Shown: positions 1-9,322, numbered from the stretch's first letter. The stretch is DNA of 64,000 nucleotides from Clostridia bacterium (GCA_026418715.1 JAOAAV010000062.1:1-64000), one strand, 5' to 3'. Program-made: numbers and translations. Notes: generated from the letters alone by a model not told the origin.

Positions 1-179
1 CGGTTACACCGACGGTTACGCCAACGGTTACACCGACGGTTACGCCAACGGTTACACCGACGGTTACGCCAACGGTTACACCGACGGTTACGCCAACGGT
101 TACACCGACGGTTACGCCAACGGTTACACCGACGGTTGCGCCAACGGTTACACCGACGGTTGCGCCAACGGTTGAGCCG
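1..179 (+). repeat. 24-bp tandem repeat (CGGTTACACCGACGGTTACGCCAA), about 7.5 copies, encoding a (VTPT)n linker
   Basis: Direct reading. In frame 3 the repeat reads GTT ACA CCG ACG GTT ACG CCA ACG = V-T-P-T-V-T-P-T and runs in frame into the ORF at 180. The last copies change TAC to TGC (V-A-P-T). Confidence 0.97.
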
Positions 180-953
180 ATGACTGTTACCGATTTGGTA
201 CCCAGTAACGATATCCCCAGTGGTTCTCAAATTAAATTAACTACCTATGCCGCCTATCTGTATGGGTACACGGATAACTGGGTAGGAGCTGATATGCCTG
301 TAACGAGGCAGGAAGCTGCGGTTTTGATTAATAGGTTGCTTGTGCAAAACAACGCGCGAGGCGGTTATAAAAAACCCGATGAACCTTCATATTCGGATAT
401 AAGCGAGGATGACTGGAGTTATTCTGCGTTAGAGTATATGACATATATTGGGGTATATAATCCTGATGATGGAACCGGTGAAAAACGCAAAATTTCTCCC
501 GCTGCCAGAATTACGCGCGGAGAGGTTGCAAAGATGGTTGCTTTCTGTCTTAGATTGCCGTATGAGGATGGCGAGCTTTCTTTCCCTGATATTACTAAAG
601 ATCATAAGTTTTACAAGTATATAAAAGCTTTAGTTGATACCGGTCTATGGCAAGGGGACAATGGTCTTATAAAGCCTGATGATTTTATGACAAGGGCAGA
701 GTTTGTGGCGATGTTTAATCGAATCATAGGTCGTACTGAGGAAAATGGTTATGTGGTTTCTGATGGAGATTGTCCATTTGTCTGGAATGAGGACGGAGAA
801 CCGTTTTTGCCTCCGGGAAGTGTGGATGAAGCCGGAAACAGCATAGGTCACTGGGCATATTATGAAATAACGAGGGCTGCTTGTTCGTTTACAAAGAGCA
901 AAGTTGTGGATATGAACAGCAGGGAAGACAGAAGCAAATTGGATAGCCAATGA
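3..953 (+). CDS. C-terminal part of an SLH-domain surface protein (5' truncated by window edge); Pro/Thr linker plus SLH repeats
   Basis: The ORF is open from the window edge in the same frame as the 180..953 ORF. It has SLH-like motifs (VTRQEAAVLINRLL, ITRGEVAKMVAFCL, MTRAEFVAMFNRII, FPDITKDHKFYKYIKALVDTGLWQGD). Confidence 0.9.
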   Translation, partial: VTPTVTPTVTPTVTPTVTPTVTPTVTPTVTPTVTPTVTPTVTPTVAPTVTPTVAPTVEPMTVTDLVPSNDIPSGSQIKLTTYAAYLYGYTDNWVGADMPVTRQEAAVLINRLLVQNNARGGYKKPDEPSYSDISEDDWSYSALEYMTYIGVYNPDDGTGEKRKISPAARITRGEVAKMVAFCLRLPYEDGELSFPDITKDHKFYKYIKALVDTGLWQGDNGLIKPDDFMTRAEFVAMFNRIIGRTEENGYVVSDGDCPFVWNEDGEPFLPPGSVDEAGNSIGHWAYYEITRAACSFTKSKVVDMNSREDRSKLDSQ

Positions 954-957
954 AGAT

Positions 958-1989
958 ATGGAAGATTTGGTTACTGTAATCGTTCCTGTTTACAACGGTG
1001 AGAAGACTATCAAAAGGTGTATAGAGAGCATATTAAATCAGACTTACCGCAATATTGAGATTATAATAGTAAATGACGGTTCCGAGGATAACAGCGGGCA
1101 GATATGCCGTATGCTACAGAGTCAATGTAATAATATTGTTTTCATTGAGCAGGAGAACTGCGGGGCATCCGAGGCAAGGAATGCAGGGATAAGGATTGCC
1201 AGAGGCAGATATATAACATTTTTGGATTGTGATGATACAATTTATGAGGATTTCATAGAAAAGATGCATATGTCGGCAGAACAAAATTCTGATGCTCTCG
1301 TTGTCACCGGAATGAAAGTTTTGGTTTTAGACAGTCAAGGTAGAATTCTTAAAATAAATGATAAAATTGTGAAAACGGAAAAAAATGTTTTAAGCATGGA
1401 TATGCGTTTTGTTGTTATCCTGCATGAGAACAATTTATTGGCAAGCGTGGGAAATAAATTATATGATGCCCGAATCCTTTTGAGGAATAATTTGTTTTTC
1501 GGATGCAGGCATATAAGCGGAGAGGATTTGTTGTTTAATTTGCAGTATGCAAGGTATATGCACAATATTGTTGTGGTCAACGAGCCGCTTTACACTTATT
1601 ATTTGGCTCCGGAAAACACATTGCATACCGCTCCTCAAAGATCAAGATTTTGTTCAATTCAAGCAACATATAGAGAGTTTATTCAGGTTTTAGATAAATT
1701 CGGCTGCGGCAAAGAGGCGTATGAATTTGTTTGCAAAGCAATATTGGAGGAGTTTTTGTTTGCAATTCGATTGTATTGCATGAATTCCGATGAATCGATG
1801 TTTTGCAAAATGTCTGTACTTGGTGGTATATTGAAAAGCAGAGAGTACAAGGAAGTATTTCGTTTTTATGACGAGGTTGAAATGTTGCCGCTTTTTAGAA
1901 GAATACTTAAATATAACAATGCTTTCTTGATATGCTTATACTTTGTTTTTGCCAAGCTTAAACATAAGAGGAAAAGATGTGGGATATGA
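958..1989 (+). CDS. Glycosyltransferase family 2
   Basis: N-terminus VTVIVPVYNGEKTIKRCIESILNQTYRNIEIIIVNDGSEDNS...ARNAGI...YITFLDCDD is typical GT2/GT-A. Confidence 0.95.
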   Translation: MEDLVTVIVPVYNGEKTIKRCIESILNQTYRNIEIIIVNDGSEDNSGQICRMLQSQCNNIVFIEQENCGASEARNAGIRIARGRYITFLDCDDTIYEDFIEKMHMSAEQNSDALVVTGMKVLVLDSQGRILKINDKIVKTEKNVLSMDMRFVVILHENNLLASVGNKLYDARILLRNNLFFGCRHISGEDLLFNLQYARYMHNIVVVNEPLYTYYLAPENTLHTAPQRSRFCSIQATYREFIQVLDKFGCGKEAYEFVCKAILEEFLFAIRLYCMNSDESMFCKMSVLGGILKSREYKEVFRFYDEVEMLPLFRRILKYNNAFLICLYFVFAKLKHKRKRCGI

Positions 1990-2771
1990 GGGTTGAAGTG
2001 TTGGTATCCGCTATGCACAGAGACAATCTTGATATTTATTACGAAATGAATTTGCAGACGGATGCCGTAATTATTAATCAGTGTGATGTTTGTGAAAGGA
2101 TAGAAGGAGTTATAGGAAGGAAAAATGTGAAATTTTATTCTTTCGATGAACGTGGTATTGGTCGCAGCCGCAATCAGGGGATTATAAATTCGTCAGGTGA
2201 CATTTGCGTGTTTGCAGATGAGGATTGTGTGTTTGTGGATGGATATGAGGAGATTATTCAGGATGCCTTCACAAAACGGCCCGAGGCTGATGCCTTTCTT
2301 TTCAGAGTAGATGTGAAAAATTCGGATCGCCCAGTACATATAATTCGCAAAAACAGGCGTATGAGATTTGTACATGCAATGAGGTATGGAATTGTAGGAT
2401 TGGCAGTAAGGCGGGAATGTTTGTTGAAAAAAAACGTATGGTTTTCTTTGCTGTTTGGCGGAGGGGCCAGATATGGGAGCGGAGAGGATACCATATTTCT
2501 TACAGATTTGTTGCGCAGAGGCGCTGAAGTTTATATGTCGTCAACCCAGATAGCGGAAACCGATTGCAGTGCGTCTACCTGGTTTAATGGGTTTAACAGC
2601 AAGTATTTTTTTGATAAAGGTGCGCTCCATGCCGCTATTTTTGGTAAAAAAGCAAGACTTTCAGTTATTGTTTCGTCTTTTCGGTGGTGCAGGAAATTAG
2701 GAAAAAGACGAGGCTTTCTTGAGATATTAAAACTTATGAATGAGGGTATTAGTGATTTTTTAGGTATATAG
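1977..2771 (+). CDS. Glycosyltransferase family 2-like protein
   Basis: Contains GIGRSRNQGIINSSGDICVFADEDCVFVDGYEEII (GT2-like); overlaps the upstream GT by 13 nt. Confidence 0.8.
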   Translation: MWDMRVEVLVSAMHRDNLDIYYEMNLQTDAVIINQCDVCERIEGVIGRKNVKFYSFDERGIGRSRNQGIINSSGDICVFADEDCVFVDGYEEIIQDAFTKRPEADAFLFRVDVKNSDRPVHIIRKNRRMRFVHAMRYGIVGLAVRRECLLKKNVWFSLLFGGGARYGSGEDTIFLTDLLRRGAEVYMSSTQIAETDCSASTWFNGFNSKYFFDKGALHAAIFGKKARLSVIVSSFRWCRKLGKRRGFLEILKLMNEGISDFLGI

Positions 2772-2815
2772 GAAAACAGGTGTTATTGAATAAAATCAGT
2801 AACACCTGTTTTTCC
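2771..2815. terminator. Bidirectional intrinsic terminator between convergent GT and htpG
   Basis: GGAAAACAGGTGTTA ... TAACACCTGTTTTTCC inverted repeat. Confidence 0.85.
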
Positions 2816-2851
2816 GTGCTCTAAATTTTCCAAGCATTGCAATTGCTAAGT

Positions 2852-4675
2852 TTAAAACAGCTTATTCAAAAGCAAATTACTTCTCTCAATAAATTTTGTC
2901 ATATGTTCGCCGTCAAGCGGTTTATGGCTTATCATTGCAAGATCATAAATATGCTCGCAGGCAAGTTTTTTATCTTCATCATTTAAACCGTCAAGCTTTT
3001 GGATAAGTGGGTTGCTGCTATTTAATACAAGAGTAAACTCATCTTTGAACATGGCTGTCATGGAAGCCATACTCTGTCCGTAGGCTTTATACATTTCACG
3101 CATACGTCTTGATTCTTCCGAGAGCAAAATAACAGCCGGTATTTCGGCGTTTTTCAAGCCTTGCACTTCTATTTTCAAATCTTCTATATTTAAAGTTTTT
3201 TTAAACAAATCACAAAGCGCTTTGTTTTTTTCTTCATTATTATTTTTATCGTCAGTCAAAATATCTGATAAATTGGAATCAATACGTTTAAATCTTACAC
3301 CGTCCTCCTTCATTTCGATAAACGAAATAAAGTGAGTATCTATCATTGTTGGCAAAATAAGGGCGTCGAGATTATGCTCTTTAAACATATTAATGTACTG
3401 AGCCTGCTGCTTTTCGTCAGAAACATAGTATACATTTTTATCATTTTTGCCTTCAAGATATTCATGCAACCCCACATAGTTTCCATTGGTATTCTTATAA
3501 ATTAAAATATCCTTTACCTTTTCATAGAACTTTTCATCGCGCATACATCCGTACTTTATAAATATGTGGATATCATCCCAATAGGTATTGTAATTGTCAC
3601 GTTCTTTTTTATAAAGTTCGGTGAGTTTGTCCGCAATTTTTTTGGTAATATGTGCGGAAATTTTTTTTACATAACCGTCATTTTGCAGAAAGCTTCTCGA
3701 CACATTGAGCGGAAGATCCGGACAATCTATTACACCCTTTAAAAGCATCAAAAACTCAGGAATGACCTCTTTTACATTATCCGCCACAAATACTTGATTG
3801 TTGTAAAGCTTGATCTGTCCTTCGGCGCCGTTTAATTCATGAGTGAGTTTCGGGAAATAGAGTATACCTTTTAAATTGAAAGGATAATCAACATTCAAAT
3901 GAATCCAGAAAAGAGGCGGGGTAAAATCCATAAATACCTTTGTGTAGAAGGCTTTATAATCTTCATCCGTGCAATCTTTTGGATTCTTCATCCATAACGG
4001 TACCGTATCATTTATCGGTTTATTTTCGGCGTCATCTGATTCTTCCTTGCCATTTGTATAAAAATATATTTCTACAGGCAGAAAAGAGCAGTATTTGTTC
4101 AAAACGGAGCGAACAGTATATTCTTCTAAAAATTCCTTGCTGTCTTCTGCAATAAAGAGAGTGATTGTGGTTCCGCGTGTTGTGCGGCTGCCTTCGGAAA
4201 TTTCATATTCCATACTGCCGTCGCATTCCCATTTTACAGGAGCTGCTCCGTCTATATAAGATAAAGTGTCAATTTGAACCTTTTCGGCAACCATAAATGC
4301 CGAATAAAAACCAAGCCCGAAATGTCCTATAATCTGCGCATTATCGTCAGAGTTGTCCTTATACTTTTCCAAAAAATCCGCCGCACCGGAGAAGGCAATT
4401 TGGTTGATATATTTGTCAATCTCTTCAGCAGTCATTCCGATGCCGTTATCGGAAATGATAAGCTTCTTATTATCTTTGTCGCAGGTAATTTCAATTTTGT
4501 ACTGCGGATTATCCTCAATTTCAGCTTCTCCGAGAGACGACAGCTTTTTAAGCTTGGTAATGGCATCGCAGCCGTTGGAAACCAATTCTCTCAAGAAAAT
4601 ATCCTTGTCGGAATAAAGCCACTTCTTTATGATGGGGAAAATATTTTCCGATACTGAAATATTGCCTTTCGACAT
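2852..4675 (-). CDS. htpG: Molecular chaperone HtpG (Hsp90 family)
   Basis: MSKGNISVSENIFPIIKKWLYSDKDIFLRELVSNGCDAITKLKKL; GHBKL ATPase motifs (DNGIGMT, GHFGLGFYSAFMV). Start refined to MSKGN inside the 2852..4696 ORF. Confidence 0.97.
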   Translation of the reverse strand: MSKGNISVSENIFPIIKKWLYSDKDIFLRELVSNGCDAITKLKKLSSLGEAEIEDNPQYKIEITCDKDNKKLIISDNGIGMTAEEIDKYINQIAFSGAADFLEKYKDNSDDNAQIIGHFGLGFYSAFMVAEKVQIDTLSYIDGAAPVKWECDGSMEYEISEGSRTTRGTTITLFIAEDSKEFLEEYTVRSVLNKYCSFLPVEIYFYTNGKEESDDAENKPINDTVPLWMKNPKDCTDEDYKAFYTKVFMDFTPPLFWIHLNVDYPFNLKGILYFPKLTHELNGAEGQIKLYNNQVFVADNVKEVIPEFLMLLKGVIDCPDLPLNVSRSFLQNDGYVKKISAHITKKIADKLTELYKKERDNYNTYWDDIHIFIKYGCMRDEKFYEKVKDILIYKNTNGNYVGLHEYLEGKNDKNVYYVSDEKQQAQYINMFKEHNLDALILPTMIDTHFISFIEMKEDGVRFKRIDSNLSDILTDDKNNNEEKNKALCDLFKKTLNIEDLKIEVQGLKNAEIPAVILLSEESRRMREMYKAYGQSMASMTAMFKDEFTLVLNSSNPLIQKLDGLNDEDKKLACEHIYDLAMISHKPLDGEHMTKFIERSNLLLNKLF

Positions 4676-4714
4676 TATATAAACCACTCCTTGCAACTTA
4701 TAATTTACGTAATT

Positions 4715-4743
4715 ATTTTAATACTTAAAGGAACATTTGTCAA
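4715..4743 (-). promoter_or_regulatory. Housekeeping promoter of htpG: TTGACA-N17-TAAAAT
   Basis: Minus-strand TTGACA (4743-4738), 17-nt spacer, TAAAAT (4720-4715). Confidence 0.8.
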
Positions 4744-4750
4744 CACAAAA

Positions 4751-4777
4751 TTAGCACTCACCAGCAATGAGTGCTAA
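4751..4777. promoter_or_regulatory. CIRCE element (HrcA operator) upstream of htpG
   Basis: TTAGCACTC-ACCAGCAAT-GAGTGCTAA is an exact match to the CIRCE consensus TTAGCACTC-N9-GAGTGCTAA. Confidence 0.96.
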
Positions 4778-4787
4778 TAAAAATCTA

Positions 4788-5753
4788 TTAAGCATATCCG
4801 TATATTCCTCGAACAGATACTTCTCCAGAATTTACAGCCAGCCTGCTGCCATTATGAAAAATTATCAACGAACCATCCTCATCAATATCTATCGCTTCTG
4901 CAGTAATTGTTTTATCCCTAAATATCACACTTACAATTTTGTTAAGAGTGACGCAGTTTTCTTTATAAGCAGGAAGCAGAGAGGCGATTCCTTGATTAAG
5001 GAAAATAAGATACATATCCTCAAATTCATATAGTATATCCTGCAAAATTTTTTTTCTGTTTTGCTTTTGTTTGGTCTCTATAAAGATGGAAGTGGCTGTT
5101 TGAGAAATATCATTGGGAAAGTTTTCAGTATTTACGTTTACACCGATACCGCATATCACAAAATTTACCTTTTCTATCTCTGCGGACATTTCGGTAAGGA
5201 TGCCGCATACTTTTTTTCCGTTTATTACGATATCATTAGGCCACTTTATTTGTGCGTTTATATCAGATTTTTTCAATGCATTGCAAACGGCAAGCCCTGC
5301 AACAAGCGTAAGCTTTGGCACTTGTGACGGAAGAATATCAGGTTTTAGCAAAATAGACATCCATATTCCTGTGCCGTAAGGAGATGACCAACTTTTTCCG
5401 AGTCTGCCTTTGCCTGAATTTTGCTTCTCAGTGATGAACAGGCTGCCGTCGGCACTGTTTGCCTGAGCTTTTGCACAGTTATTTGTAGAGTCGGTTTCAG
5501 GAAAAAAATACACTGTCTGACCTACAAAACTTGTAGCAAGTCCGTCTTTAATTTCTTCCGATGAAAGAATATCCGGAAGCCCAACAAGCTTATAGCCTTT
5601 ATTTGTGACGGAATCAATGATATATCCTTCTTCTTTCAGTTTGTTGATGTATTTCCACACGGCGGAGCGTGATATGCCAAGCCTTTCACTGATAGTTTCA
5701 CCTGAAATATGGCCGTTATTCGTTTTTAAAATATTCAAAATCTTGTGTTTCAT
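4788..5753 (-). CDS. birA: Bifunctional biotin operon repressor / biotin-[acetyl-CoA-carboxylase] ligase
   Basis: N-terminal wHTH (ISGETISERLGISRSAVWKYINKLKEEGY) and biotin ligase motif KQNSGKGRLGKSWSSPYGTGIWMS. Confidence 0.95.
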   Translation of the reverse strand: MKHKILNILKTNNGHISGETISERLGISRSAVWKYINKLKEEGYIIDSVTNKGYKLVGLPDILSSEEIKDGLATSFVGQTVYFFPETDSTNNCAKAQANSADGSLFITEKQNSGKGRLGKSWSSPYGTGIWMSILLKPDILPSQVPKLTLVAGLAVCNALKKSDINAQIKWPNDIVINGKKVCGILTEMSAEIEKVNFVICGIGVNVNTENFPNDISQTATSIFIETKQKQNRKKILQDILYEFEDMYLIFLNQGIASLLPAYKENCVTLNKIVSVIFRDKTITAEAIDIDEDGSLIIFHNGSRLAVNSGEVSVRGIYGYA

Positions 5754-5887
5754 GGGATCCCTCCATATATAACGTGATTATATCAGTATATTTTGTTTAT
5801 TGTCAAGAAAGGAGGATCAAGATTAAATATTACGGGTGTTGTATTCAACACCACAATTTAAAAGCCTTGCTTTTTCATATAAAAACA

Positions 5888-5916
5888 TTGACAAGCCGCT
5901 TATTTTCGTTTATAAT
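5888..5916 (+). promoter_or_regulatory. Consensus sigma-A promoter TTGACA-N17-TATAAT upstream of tRNA-Thr
   Basis: TTGACA 5888-5893, 17-nt spacer, TATAAT 5911-5916. Confidence 0.75.
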
Positions 5917-6103
5917 AGTACTGTTGATTTTTTGTTGTCTTGACAGATGGAGATTTTCCTCGATAAGGGCGGCGAACTTTGTCAACTTGGTCATCACATT
6001 TGAAAAGCCTGGTTTTGTGCACTTTCTTGCTTATGTTTTAAGTGACGAATTTTATCGGATTTGTCACTGTTTCAGGCAGTTTCTTCATCAAAAGGTTTAG
6101 TGT

Positions 6104-6179
6104 GCTGATATAGCTCAGTAGGCAGAGCACATCCTTGGTAAGGATGAGGTCGCGCGTTCGAATCGCGTTATCAGCTCCA
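6104..6179 (+). tRNA. tRNA-Thr (anticodon GGT), with encoded CCA
   Basis: GCTGATA-TA-GCTC..GAGC-A-CATCC-TTGGTAA-GGATG-AGGTC-GCGCG-TTCGAAT-CGCGT-TATCAGC-T-CCA. All arms pair; loop TTGGTAA gives anticodon GGT. Confidence 0.97.
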
Positions 6180-6182
6180 TTG

Positions 6183-6217
6183 AAAACTCGCATGGCATAA
6201 AGCCTTGCGAGTTTTTT
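6183..6217 (+). terminator. Intrinsic terminator after tRNA-Thr
   Basis: AAAACTCGCA-t-GGC-ataaa-GCC-t-TGCGAGTTTTTT. Confidence 0.92.
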
Positions 6218-6452
6218 ATTTGCGTGGAGGGCTACTTTGGAAAATTAAAGCGGATAGAAAATCGTTTATTTGAATATAATAAAGCCAGATGATTTTAGGT
6301 TCAAAATCTAACTGGTTACTTAAGACTTTTCCGACTATTTTTAAAGTGAAGTAAATTGCAGACAAAGGAAGATTAAATATATTAATCTTTTTGTAAAAGT
6401 AAACAAGTATGCAAATAAGTAAATGTACACCTTCCAAACCGTCACAAACACC

Positions 6453-7238
6453 TTAAAAACTTTTCCAAAAGTGATTTACCGGTCCGTGACCGAGTCCTAT
6501 AGGATATGAATTTTTTAGTGCTCCGAGCAAATAATCCTTTGCTTTTCTTACTGCGCCGCAAACATCATCGCCTTGAGCCAAAAATGCGGCAATTGCCGAT
6601 GACAGCGTACAGCCTGTGCCATGAGTGTTTACGGTATTTATGCGTTCTGATGAAAATTTATATATTTTATCATTACATAAAAGCGTGTCAATCGGCCTGC
6701 CGCTTAAATGCCCACCCTTTATTAGTACATTTTTTGCTCCCATATTACGAATTTTACAAAGGGCTTTGAGGATATCTGCTTCTGCTTTTATTTGAATTTC
6801 AGAAAGCATCTCCGCTTCTGAAAGGTTAGGAGTAACTATTTCGGAAAGGGGCATGAGATTTTTTATCAAAGCGGAAATCGCATCTTCTTTTAAAAGCGGA
6901 TGCCCGCTTGTGGACATCATCACAGGATCAAGCACGATATGTTTTGGCATATACCTTATTAATGCGTCTGCTATCGCCTCGATAATACCAGCATTAGATA
7001 CCATACCGATTTTTACCCCATCAGCGCCGATATCCGAAAATACGGCCTCAAGCTGTGCTTTGACTGTTGGCACGGGGACATCTGAAACAGAGAAAACCCC
7101 TGTTGTATTTTGAGCCGTAACGGAGCAAACCACACTCATTGCGTAGCAGCCGAGTGCGCAAAAGGTTTTCATATCCGCCTGAATGCCTGCTCCGCCTGAA
7201 GGATCTGAGCCTGCTATAGTGAGAAGTTTCTTTACCAT
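6453..7238 (-). CDS. thiD: Hydroxymethylpyrimidine (phosphomethylpyrimidine) kinase
   Basis: LLTIAGSDPSGGAGIQADMKTFCALGCYAMSVV ... HGTGCTLSSAIAAFLAQG. Confidence 0.96.
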   Translation of the reverse strand: MVKKLLTIAGSDPSGGAGIQADMKTFCALGCYAMSVVCSVTAQNTTGVFSVSDVPVPTVKAQLEAVFSDIGADGVKIGMVSNAGIIEAIADALIRYMPKHIVLDPVMMSTSGHPLLKEDAISALIKNLMPLSEIVTPNLSEAEMLSEIQIKAEADILKALCKIRNMGAKNVLIKGGHLSGRPIDTLLCNDKIYKFSSERINTVNTHGTGCTLSSAIAAFLAQGDDVCGAVRKAKDYLLGALKNSYPIGLGHGPVNHFWKSF

Positions 7239-7879
7239 TGTGCCGTTCCCATCTTCAATCTTATAGAGTGTATTAACCCGGGTATATCCTTTGCTCCCAC
7301 AATTTCAGTTACCATAGCCACACAGCCCGCTCCACGCAGAATAACATCCTCAACATTGTGCTCCTTGATGCCTCCGATTGCGACGAAAGGTATGCTCATA
7401 TTTTCAACCACATAGTCAAGATACTCAAGCCCCACGGCATCACAGACATTTTTTTTCGTTTTTGTCGGGAAAATAGGTCCTACACCTATATAATCTGCTC
7501 CGTCATACGCGGCTTTTTGCGCCTGATCGGGAGAATGTGTGGAAATGCCTATAATTTTATCGCCCACAAGCTTGCGAACCTCACCAAGCGGCAAATCATC
7601 CTGACCGATATGCACACCGTCAGCAGCTACAATCATCGCAAGGTCCACATGGTCATTGACAATGAATGTCACACCAGCCTTTTTTGTCATCTGACGAATA
7701 ATTTTGCACTCTTCATATTTTTCTCTTAAAGATTTGTCTTTTTCTCTGTATTGAATAATTTTTACGCCGCTTTCGATAATATCACTTACAACCTCGATAT
7801 TGCTTCTTCCGTTTGAATATTCCTCCGCTGTTATGCAATACAAATCCGTATCACCTGGCAAATACAAACCATTTTTCAT
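7232..7879 (-). CDS. thiE: Thiamine-phosphate synthase
   Basis: LYCITAE...IIQYREKDKSLREKYEE...FIVNDHVDLAMIVAADGVHIGQDDLPLGEVRKLVGDKIIGISTHSPDQA...YIGVGPIFPTKTKK. Confidence 0.96.
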   Translation of the reverse strand: MKNGLYLPGDTDLYCITAEEYSNGRSNIEVVSDIIESGVKIIQYREKDKSLREKYEECKIIRQMTKKAGVTFIVNDHVDLAMIVAADGVHIGQDDLPLGEVRKLVGDKIIGISTHSPDQAQKAAYDGADYIGVGPIFPTKTKKNVCDAVGLEYLDYVVENMSIPFVAIGGIKEHNVEDVILRGAGCVAMVTEIVGAKDIPGLIHSIRLKMGTAQW

Positions 7880-7897
7880 AATATCTCCCCTGTTGGC

Positions 7898-9322
7898 TTA
7901 ATCAGTCTCGATACCCGAGCATACGTCGCCGGACGGACTCCGCCTGCTGACATCCACCGGATAATTTCCTGAAAAACATGCATCGCAAAAACCGCAATTT
8001 GCATTCGGCGCAATTTTATGAAGAGCTTCAATGCTTAAAAATCCCAAGCTGTCTGCATTAAGCAAGTTTCTGATTTCATCCATTGTATGGTTGCAGGCAA
8101 CCAACTGATCACGCGAAGGGACATCGGTTCCGAAATAGCAGGGCCACATAAACGGTGGTGCGGATGAACGCACATGAACCTCTTTTGCGCCTGCTTCACG
8201 AAGAAGGTTGACGATTCGTTTGGATGTTGTCCCTCTTACTATTGAATCGTCCACCATAACTACTCTTTTGCCGCAAACCGTGCTTTTGAGCACATTCAGC
8301 TTAATTCTTACGGCATTCTCACGCATAGATTGCGAAGGCTGAATGAAGGTTCTTCCAATATACTTATTTTTAATAAATCCCAAGCCATACGGTATGCCCG
8401 ACTCCATGGCATATCCTTGAGCAGCGCTTATCCCTGAATCTGGGACACCGATTACAACATCAGCTTCTACTGGATACTCCTGAGCTAGAAATCTTCCAGC
8501 AAGCACTCTTGAATCATGAGCGGTCTGACCTTGGATCGTACTGTCCGGACGGGCGAAGTAGATATATTCAAAAATACACATACTGGATTTTTTGGTATTT
8601 TTGTAATCATCAATGGTAAATACATTCCCATTCTCCACGACTACAATTTCCCCTGGGTCAATATCACGAACAAATTTTGCGCCGATGCTGTCGAGAGCAC
8701 AGGTTTCGGAAGCAAAAACAATCGCCTCATCCTTCCTTCCCATGCAAAGAGGACGAAATCCCCAAGGATCGCGGGCAGCGATCAGTTTTCTCGGACTCAT
8801 CACAATAAGGGAAAAAGCGCCGATAAGCTTTTCCATTGTATTTGCAACTGCTTTTTCAATGCTTCCCGCGGTCAACCGTTCCTTAGCAATCATGTAAGCA
8901 ATAGTTTCAGTATCGGTTGTTGTTTGAAAAATAGCCCCTGTTTTGCTCAACTCCTCGGTTAATTCATCTTTATTTACAAGGTTTCCGTTGTGCGCAAGGG
9001 CAATGTTCCCCTTTACATATCTTAAAACCAGGGGCTGAGCATTTTCACGAAGACTTTCCCCAGTTGTGGAATAACGCACATGTCCCACCGCCATTGTACC
9101 TTTAAGCTTGTCTATTATATCCTGATTAAATACCTCGTTTACGAGCCCCATATCCTTATAATGATGAATATCGCGGTTGCAGTTTACTGCAATGCCACAG
9201 CTTTCCTGACCTCTGTGCTGAAGTGCATAAAGCCCGTAATAAGTGCTTTGCGCACAGCCGCCCCTCGGGTCATATATTGCAAAAACGCCGCATTCTTCGC
9301 CAATTTTGCTTCTATTAATCAT
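7898..9322 (-). CDS. purF: Amidophosphoribosyltransferase
   Basis: GEECGVFAIYDP...YYGLYALQHRGQESCGIAV; GHVRYSTTG; VMVDDSIVRGTTS PRPP motif. Start refined to MINRSK. Confidence 0.97.
   Translation of the reverse strand: MINRSKIGEECGVFAIYDPRGGCAQSTYYGLYALQHRGQESCGIAVNCNRDIHHYKDMGLVNEVFNQDIIDKLKGTMAVGHVRYSTTGESLRENAQPLVLRYVKGNIALAHNGNLVNKDELTEELSKTGAIFQTTTDTETIAYMIAKERLTAGSIEKAVANTMEKLIGAFSLIVMSPRKLIAARDPWGFRPLCMGRKDEAIVFASETCALDSIGAKFVRDIDPGEIVVVENGNVFTIDDYKNTKKSSMCIFEYIYFARPDSTIQGQTAHDSRVLAGRFLAQEYPVEADVVIGVPDSGISAAQGYAMESGIPYGLGFIKNKYIGRTFIQPSQSMRENAVRIKLNVLKSTVCGKRVVMVDDSIVRGTTSKRIVNLLREAGAKEVHVRSSAPPFMWPCYFGTDVPSRDQLVACNHTMDEIRNLLNADSLGFLSIEALHKIAPNANCGFCDACFSGNYPVDVSRRSPSGDVCSGIETD

Noticed and set aside
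1-179. CRISPR-like array at the window start
   Set aside because: Direct 24-bp tandem repeat with no spacers, in frame with an SLH protein; it is a coding minisatellite.
5774-6100. 108-aa plus-strand ORF upstream of tRNA-Thr
   Set aside because: Low-complexity hydrophobic translation, no SD, and its span contains the consensus promoter; not credible as a CDS.
6216-6437. 73-aa minus-strand ORF after tRNA-Thr
   Set aside because: AT-rich intergenic DNA overlapping the tRNA terminator T-tract; no RBS or recognisable motif.
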